This document shows, in pieces, positions 61,042 through 64,000 of a DNA stretch of 64,000 nucleotides; position 1 is the first letter of the stretch, and every line of letters begins with the position of its first letter. The position numbers were made by a program, and so were the translations under genes. The notes under the pieces are model-generated. The model was not told where the DNA came from, ran no database searches, and was given only the letters and a program-made list of their open reading frames with translations. Origin of the DNA: Blautia sp. SC05B48 (lineage in GTDB: Bacteria; Bacillota; Clostridia; Lachnospirales; Lachnospiraceae); NCBI RefSeq assembly GCF_005848555.1, contig NZ_CP040518.1, forward strand, positions 62,001-126,000, read 5' to 3'.

Positions 61042-62745
61042 TTAATTATCTGTATCAACATCAGCAAGCATTACCCGGCATCTTTTTTTATAAAATGCAA
61101 TCCCATATTTTAAAATATGTTCAACGCCTTCATCGAGAAGTTCTTCTTCGTACCGCCGCAGATTTATCTGCCGTAACGCTTCTCGGCAGGATTCATCCAG
61201 TTTTCCATCTTCCGCATATTTCAGTTCCAGAATAATGCCGGTTTCTCCATCATCCGTTTCTACCAGAATGTCACTGTAACCATCACCGGACTCTTTGTTA
61301 GAAGAAACGCTCCATGTATCCGCAAATCCCAGGATGCCAATCAGAATACCATGATAAAAATTCTCCTTCATCTGCCTTTTTACAAAGGTGTCACGAATAC
61401 TGATGGTCTTTCTCAAATATTCTCCCAGCAGACGTTCCACACTCTTTGCGTCCCCGTTTCTCAGGGCCTGGCAAAAATTCCTCAGGGCTTCTCCGTTTTT
61501 GGGAACACTTTCTTTGAACAACTCCATGATCTGTGAAGTGAAGATTTTTCTGATCTCAACATTCGGGATCACCAACCGGAAGTTATCTCCGTCTGGCTTT
61601 CCCCTCTGGGTAAGATATCCCGTTGTGAACAGGACACTCCACAAATTATCAATGGAATCATACATATCTTTATATGTCAGTTCCTGATGGATTTCCTTCG
61701 TGATCGCCTCTCCTGCCACAAGATTTTCGATTTCCCGTCTGGTGGCTGCATGATCTGACTCCCGGATAAATCTTCGAACCGCCTCGTTACTGCTGGTGTT
61801 CAGCCAGTAATTCCTCGGCTGTGCATCCGGATCTGCTTTCAGAGTGTCACAGTAATTGATCACATCCCACGGGCAGTACACTCCGACATTTCCAAACTGA
61901 TAACCATCATACCATTCTTTTACCTCATCATACCTGTCAGAAAAGCCGTAATAATCCAGCATATCCTTTACTTCCTGATCTGTGAAACCAAAGTATTCAT
62001 CAAACTGTACGTCTGCCACAGACAGAACTTTAATATTGTTCAATCCTGTAAAAATACTTTCTTTTGAAATGCGCATACACCCGGTCAGTACCGCAAATTT
62101 CAGACTGTCATTTGTTTTCAGGGCATACTCAAACATATTTCGGATGAATATGACCATCTGATCATAATAGCCTCGCTCAAAAGCTTTTGCCAATGGCACA
62201 TCGTACTCATCGATCAGCAGAATCACTTTGCATCCATGATGTTTTTCAAGAAGCTCAGACATAATTTTCAGGCTGCTGCATAAAAGATCCTCTCCCATAT
62301 CTGCCTGCAGCAGAGAAGCAAACACTTTCTTTTCATAAGCGGTCAGACGTTCGCTTTCCAGAAGGTACTGAAAACGCCTCGCTTCACTCTGAATCACCTG
62401 CACCGCCATTGCACATGCCTTCTCGTAAGATTCCCCATTTATTCCTTTCAACGAAATTGACACTACCGGAAACTTTCCCATGTACTTCTCACAAATTTCC
62501 GTTTCCCCTGAGATTGCAAGTTTTTTAAATATTTCCTTATCTCCACCCGGTTCAAAGAAATATTTCAGCATACTCATATTCAAAGATTTTCCAAATCTGC
62601 GCGGGCGCGTAAAAAGATTTACTTTTGACCACTGCATCAGTAAATCCCTGATCAGATTCGTCTTATCCACATAATAAAACTCCTCTTTCTGCAGCTCTTC
62701 AAAATTTTCAATTCCTATAGGCAGCTTCTTTTTTTTCATTGTCAT
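61042..62745 (-). CDS. AAA-ATPase-like protein with C-terminal PD-(D/E)XK nuclease domain
   Basis: A 567-residue protein of the AAA_ATPase-like/PDDEXK_9 family (formerly DUF1703). The N-terminus has FYYVDKTNLIRDLL and a P-loop variant FTRPRRFGKSLNMSML; Walker B-like VILLIDEYDVPLAKA follows. The C-terminus has the nuclease-type D...GIILELKYAEDG. These genes are numerous and variable in gut Clostridia and Bacteroidetes; a defence or mobile-element role has been suggested, but function is unknown. The GGAG site and ATG at 62745 are clear. Confidence 0.9.
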   Translation of the reverse strand: MTMKKKKLPIGIENFEELQKEEFYYVDKTNLIRDLLMQWSKVNLFTRPRRFGKSLNMSMLKYFFEPGGDKEIFKKLAISGETEICEKYMGKFPVVSISLKGINGESYEKACAMAVQVIQSEARRFQYLLESERLTAYEKKVFASLLQADMGEDLLCSSLKIMSELLEKHHGCKVILLIDEYDVPLAKAFERGYYDQMVIFIRNMFEYALKTNDSLKFAVLTGCMRISKESIFTGLNNIKVLSVADVQFDEYFGFTDQEVKDMLDYYGFSDRYDEVKEWYDGYQFGNVGVYCPWDVINYCDTLKADPDAQPRNYWLNTSSNEAVRRFIRESDHAATRREIENLVAGEAITKEIHQELTYKDMYDSIDNLWSVLFTTGYLTQRGKPDGDNFRLVIPNVEIRKIFTSQIMELFKESVPKNGEALRNFCQALRNGDAKSVERLLGEYLRKTISIRDTFVKRQMKENFYHGILIGILGFADTWSVSSNKESGDGYSDILVETDDGETGIILELKYAEDGKLDESCREALRQINLRRYEEELLDEGVEHILKYGIAFYKKRCRVMLADVDTDN

Positions 62746-62790
62746 ATGATCACGCTCCTGTTTGTCCTGTATCTTTCAGGATCACTGCTT

Positions 62791-63201
62791 TTACGTCCAG
62801 TCGCTCTCTGCTTCTGCCAGCTTCTCCTTCAATGTTTTCTCAAGAGCCACAAATGCCGGAATGAAGCTGTCACGGATGAGAAGGATCATCTCATCTACTT
62901 CCTGCTCATTATATATATGGACAGATGTGTTACGCTTTTTCAGCATGAGCAGCCACACTGCTGAATCGTTTACGAAGCCCAGCTTATAGCCAAGCTGCAG
63001 GATTTCTCTCGGTGAACCGGTGTCTGCTTCTTCTGCCCCGTGGAGCCGCAGGATCTCCTGAAGTGCTTTCCAGGCAAGGAAAAACGTCTGGTCAAACAGT
63101 CTCATCACACCCATTCTGTAAATATCATCGTAATCTGTCAGTCTGAAATCTGCATTTTTCAGTATCCTAAGGCGGGCAGAAAAATTATCAAGCTGTTTCA
63201 T
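62791..63201 (-). CDS. HepT-like HEPN protein without a MNT partner
   Basis: A 136-residue helical protein of the nucleotidyltransferase substrate-binding (HI0074/HepT) group. The HEPN RNase motif R-x4-H is present as RNTSVH, preceded by GFVNDSAVWLLMLKK. HepT toxins are normally paired with a MntA nucleotidyltransferase that AMPylates them, but no such gene lies on either side. GGAG precedes the ATG by about 9 nt. It ends 45 nt before the AAA-ATPase gene. Confidence 0.8.
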   Translation of the reverse strand: MKQLDNFSARLRILKNADFRLTDYDDIYRMGVMRLFDQTFFLAWKALQEILRLHGAEEADTGSPREILQLGYKLGFVNDSAVWLLMLKKRNTSVHIYNEQEVDEMILLIRDSFIPAFVALEKTLKEKLAEAESDWT

Positions 63202-63221
63202 AAATCATCACTCCATATAAG

Positions 63222-63258
63222 CAAAACGCACCCGGATGCTGCTATAATTCCGGGTGTG
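63222..63258 (-). terminator. Terminator after the putative small RNA / topoisomerase gene
   Basis: CACCCGGA (63229-63236) pairs with TCCGGGTG (63249-63256); on the minus strand the stem is followed by CGTTTTGC. Confidence 0.65.
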
Positions 63259-63269
63259 CTCATATTTCT

Positions 63270-63394
63270 CAATATATCTGCTAAACCAAAGAATTATTGG
63301 TGGGTGTGCCCTTTCCCACATTTCTTTTGACCGCGAGGGTGTGTAGCAGCACAATCTCTACTTCAATAATTCTTTGGGTAAAGCCTTTATTGTC
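63270..63394 (-). ncRNA. Putative structured small RNA of unknown class
   Basis: A perfect 14-bp stem (CCAAAGAATTATTG at 63286-63299 with CAATAATTCTTTGG at 63363-63376) is extended outward by short pairings to 63270 and 63391. It encloses a 63-nt apical region with a GTGGG/CCCAC stem. A promoter lies directly upstream on the minus strand and a terminator hairpin at 63222-63258 follows, giving a transcript of about 170 nt. No coding frame fits. A small inverted-repeat element is the main alternative. Confidence 0.5.
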
Positions 63395-63400
63395 TATGCT

Positions 63401-63429
63401 AAGTATAACCTAATTATTCTTTTTTGTAA
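63401..63429 (-). promoter_or_regulatory. Promoter of the putative small RNA
   Basis: TTTACA (63424-63429) and TATACT (63401-63406) at 17 bases, placed after the topoisomerase gene. Confidence 0.6.
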
Positions 63430-63496
63430 AGGCAATCTGCATCTGTTATCCTTCCGGAGCATATCAAAAATTATTTAACATCCGTATAAGCTTACA

Positions 63497-64000
63497 TCAG
63501 ATCCTCGGCTTCACGCCCTTCGTATCTCTCTTGGCCAGCTTCACTTTATTCAGTACATACGGCTTATCATGATACTCAATGGCATATTCCTGGCGGCTTT
63601 CCAGGAGATAGGCGTGGTGGATACGGTCTTCGCCGGTAAGCTTCATGCCTCGGACACCCAGGGCGTTTTTCTTGGTGACGGAGATCTCGGTTTTCAGGAT
63701 ACGGAGGAAGTAACCTTTCTCAGACTGGAACACAACCTGATCCATCTCGTCGGCTGCTCCTACGAATACAAGGCGGTCATCCTCCGCAAGCTTGGTGGAA
63801 ACAATGGTACGCTTGGAAGCACGGAACTCTTCTCCTTTTACCAGCTTGCACATGCCGTTCTCTGTAACAAAGAGTACCGTGGAGGCTACTACCTGACTCA
63901 GCGGTGCCACATAGAGGATCTGCTCGGAAGTACTGTCATAATTACCCAGATTATCTGCCGGAACACCTTTATCACGGAAACGCACCAGCGGAATATCCTC
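63497..64000 (-). CDS. parC: DNA topoisomerase IV/gyrase subunit A, C-terminal part (cut by window edge)
   Basis: The 3' end of a type IIA topoisomerase A subunit; the frame is open to the right window edge. The visible 167 residues belong to the C-terminal beta-pinwheel: repeats with FVTENGMCKLVKGEEF, VVFQSEKGYFLRI and ALGVRGMKL. The GyrA-box is not in view. The short basic ending KRDTKGVKPRI and weak repeat pattern look more like a ParC-type subunit of Clostridia than GyrA, but gyrA cannot be excluded. Confidence 0.78.
   Translation of the reverse strand, partial: EDIPLVRFRDKGVPADNLGNYDSTSEQILYVAPLSQVVASTVLFVTENGMCKLVKGEEFRASKRTIVSTKLAEDDRLVFVGAADEMDQVVFQSEKGYFLRILKTEISVTKKNALGVRGMKLTGEDRIHHAYLLESRQEYAIEYHDKPYVLNKVKLAKRDTKGVKPRI

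Noticed and set aside
63286-63376. Interpretation of the 14-bp inverted repeat as an IS or MITE with target duplication
   Set aside because: No immediate flanking direct repeat was found, and the promoter and terminator arrangement favours an RNA gene. No second copy of the arms was noticed in the window, though this was not searched exhaustively.

Overview
The window looks like a chromosomal segment of a gut-type member of the Clostridia, most likely family Lachnospiraceae. Evidence: low-GC Firmicutes-style ribosome binding sites (AGGAGG), the order rimP-nusA-ylxR-ylxQ-infB-rbfA-nrnA-truB-ribF, a dimeric glycyl-tRNA synthetase, an anaerobic ribonucleotide reductase activase, and a GH36 alpha-galactosidase with a carbohydrate ABC importer. 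No species call is possible from the sequence alone. Nearly all genes lie on the minus strand.

1-8 kb: the 5' end of ppdK (cut by the window edge), an aldose epimerase-like gene, then a galactoside-use locus: alpha-galactosidase, two permeases, a lipoprotein binding protein, and a divergent AraC-type regulator. 8-32 kb: housekeeping genes. These are glyQS, recO, era, an M16C zinc peptidase, two uncharacterised genes, a GlgX-like glycosidase whose catalytic residues are replaced, exonuclease III, a DUF1292 protein, dUTPase, nrdG, pnp, rpsO, and the ribF-to-rimP translation/transcription operon. 31.2-32.1 kb holds a small two-gene module with a DUF3990 (ADP-ribosyltransferase-like) protein and its own promoter.

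32-61 kb is the most striking part: a heme/iron island. In transcription order (right to left) it contains a DtxR-family regulator, an IS607-family element (tnpA-tnpB plus an omega-RNA-like 3' region), a second related regulator, two large secreted NEAT-like proteins (one with a beta-helix, one with an FMN-binding domain), a CobN-like chelatase with its ChlI-like ATPase and VWA subunit, a membrane-anchored NEAT protein, a Shp homologue, a SiaABC/HtsABC-type ABC importer, a DUF454 (YbaN) protein and a heterodimeric ABC exporter. Copies of a 16-bp dyad (GTTAG-N6-CTAAC type) sit at the promoters of the first regulator and of all three NEAT genes, tying them into one regulon. My interpretation is a surface-to-cytoplasm heme capture pathway that ends in a three-subunit chelatase acting on heme to release iron without oxygen. 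The SiaABC/Shp half resembles the streptococcal heme locus. The CobN half recalls the CobN-like HmuS of Bacteroidetes heme loci. The combination with an FMN-NEAT fusion appears novel to me.

61-64 kb: an AAA-ATPase/PD-(D/E)XK protein, an orphan HepT-like HEPN protein, a probable small structured RNA with its own promoter and terminator, and the 3' end of a type II topoisomerase A subunit. I saw no tRNA, rRNA, CRISPR array or prophage. All protein family calls rest on motif recognition by eye, not on database searches.
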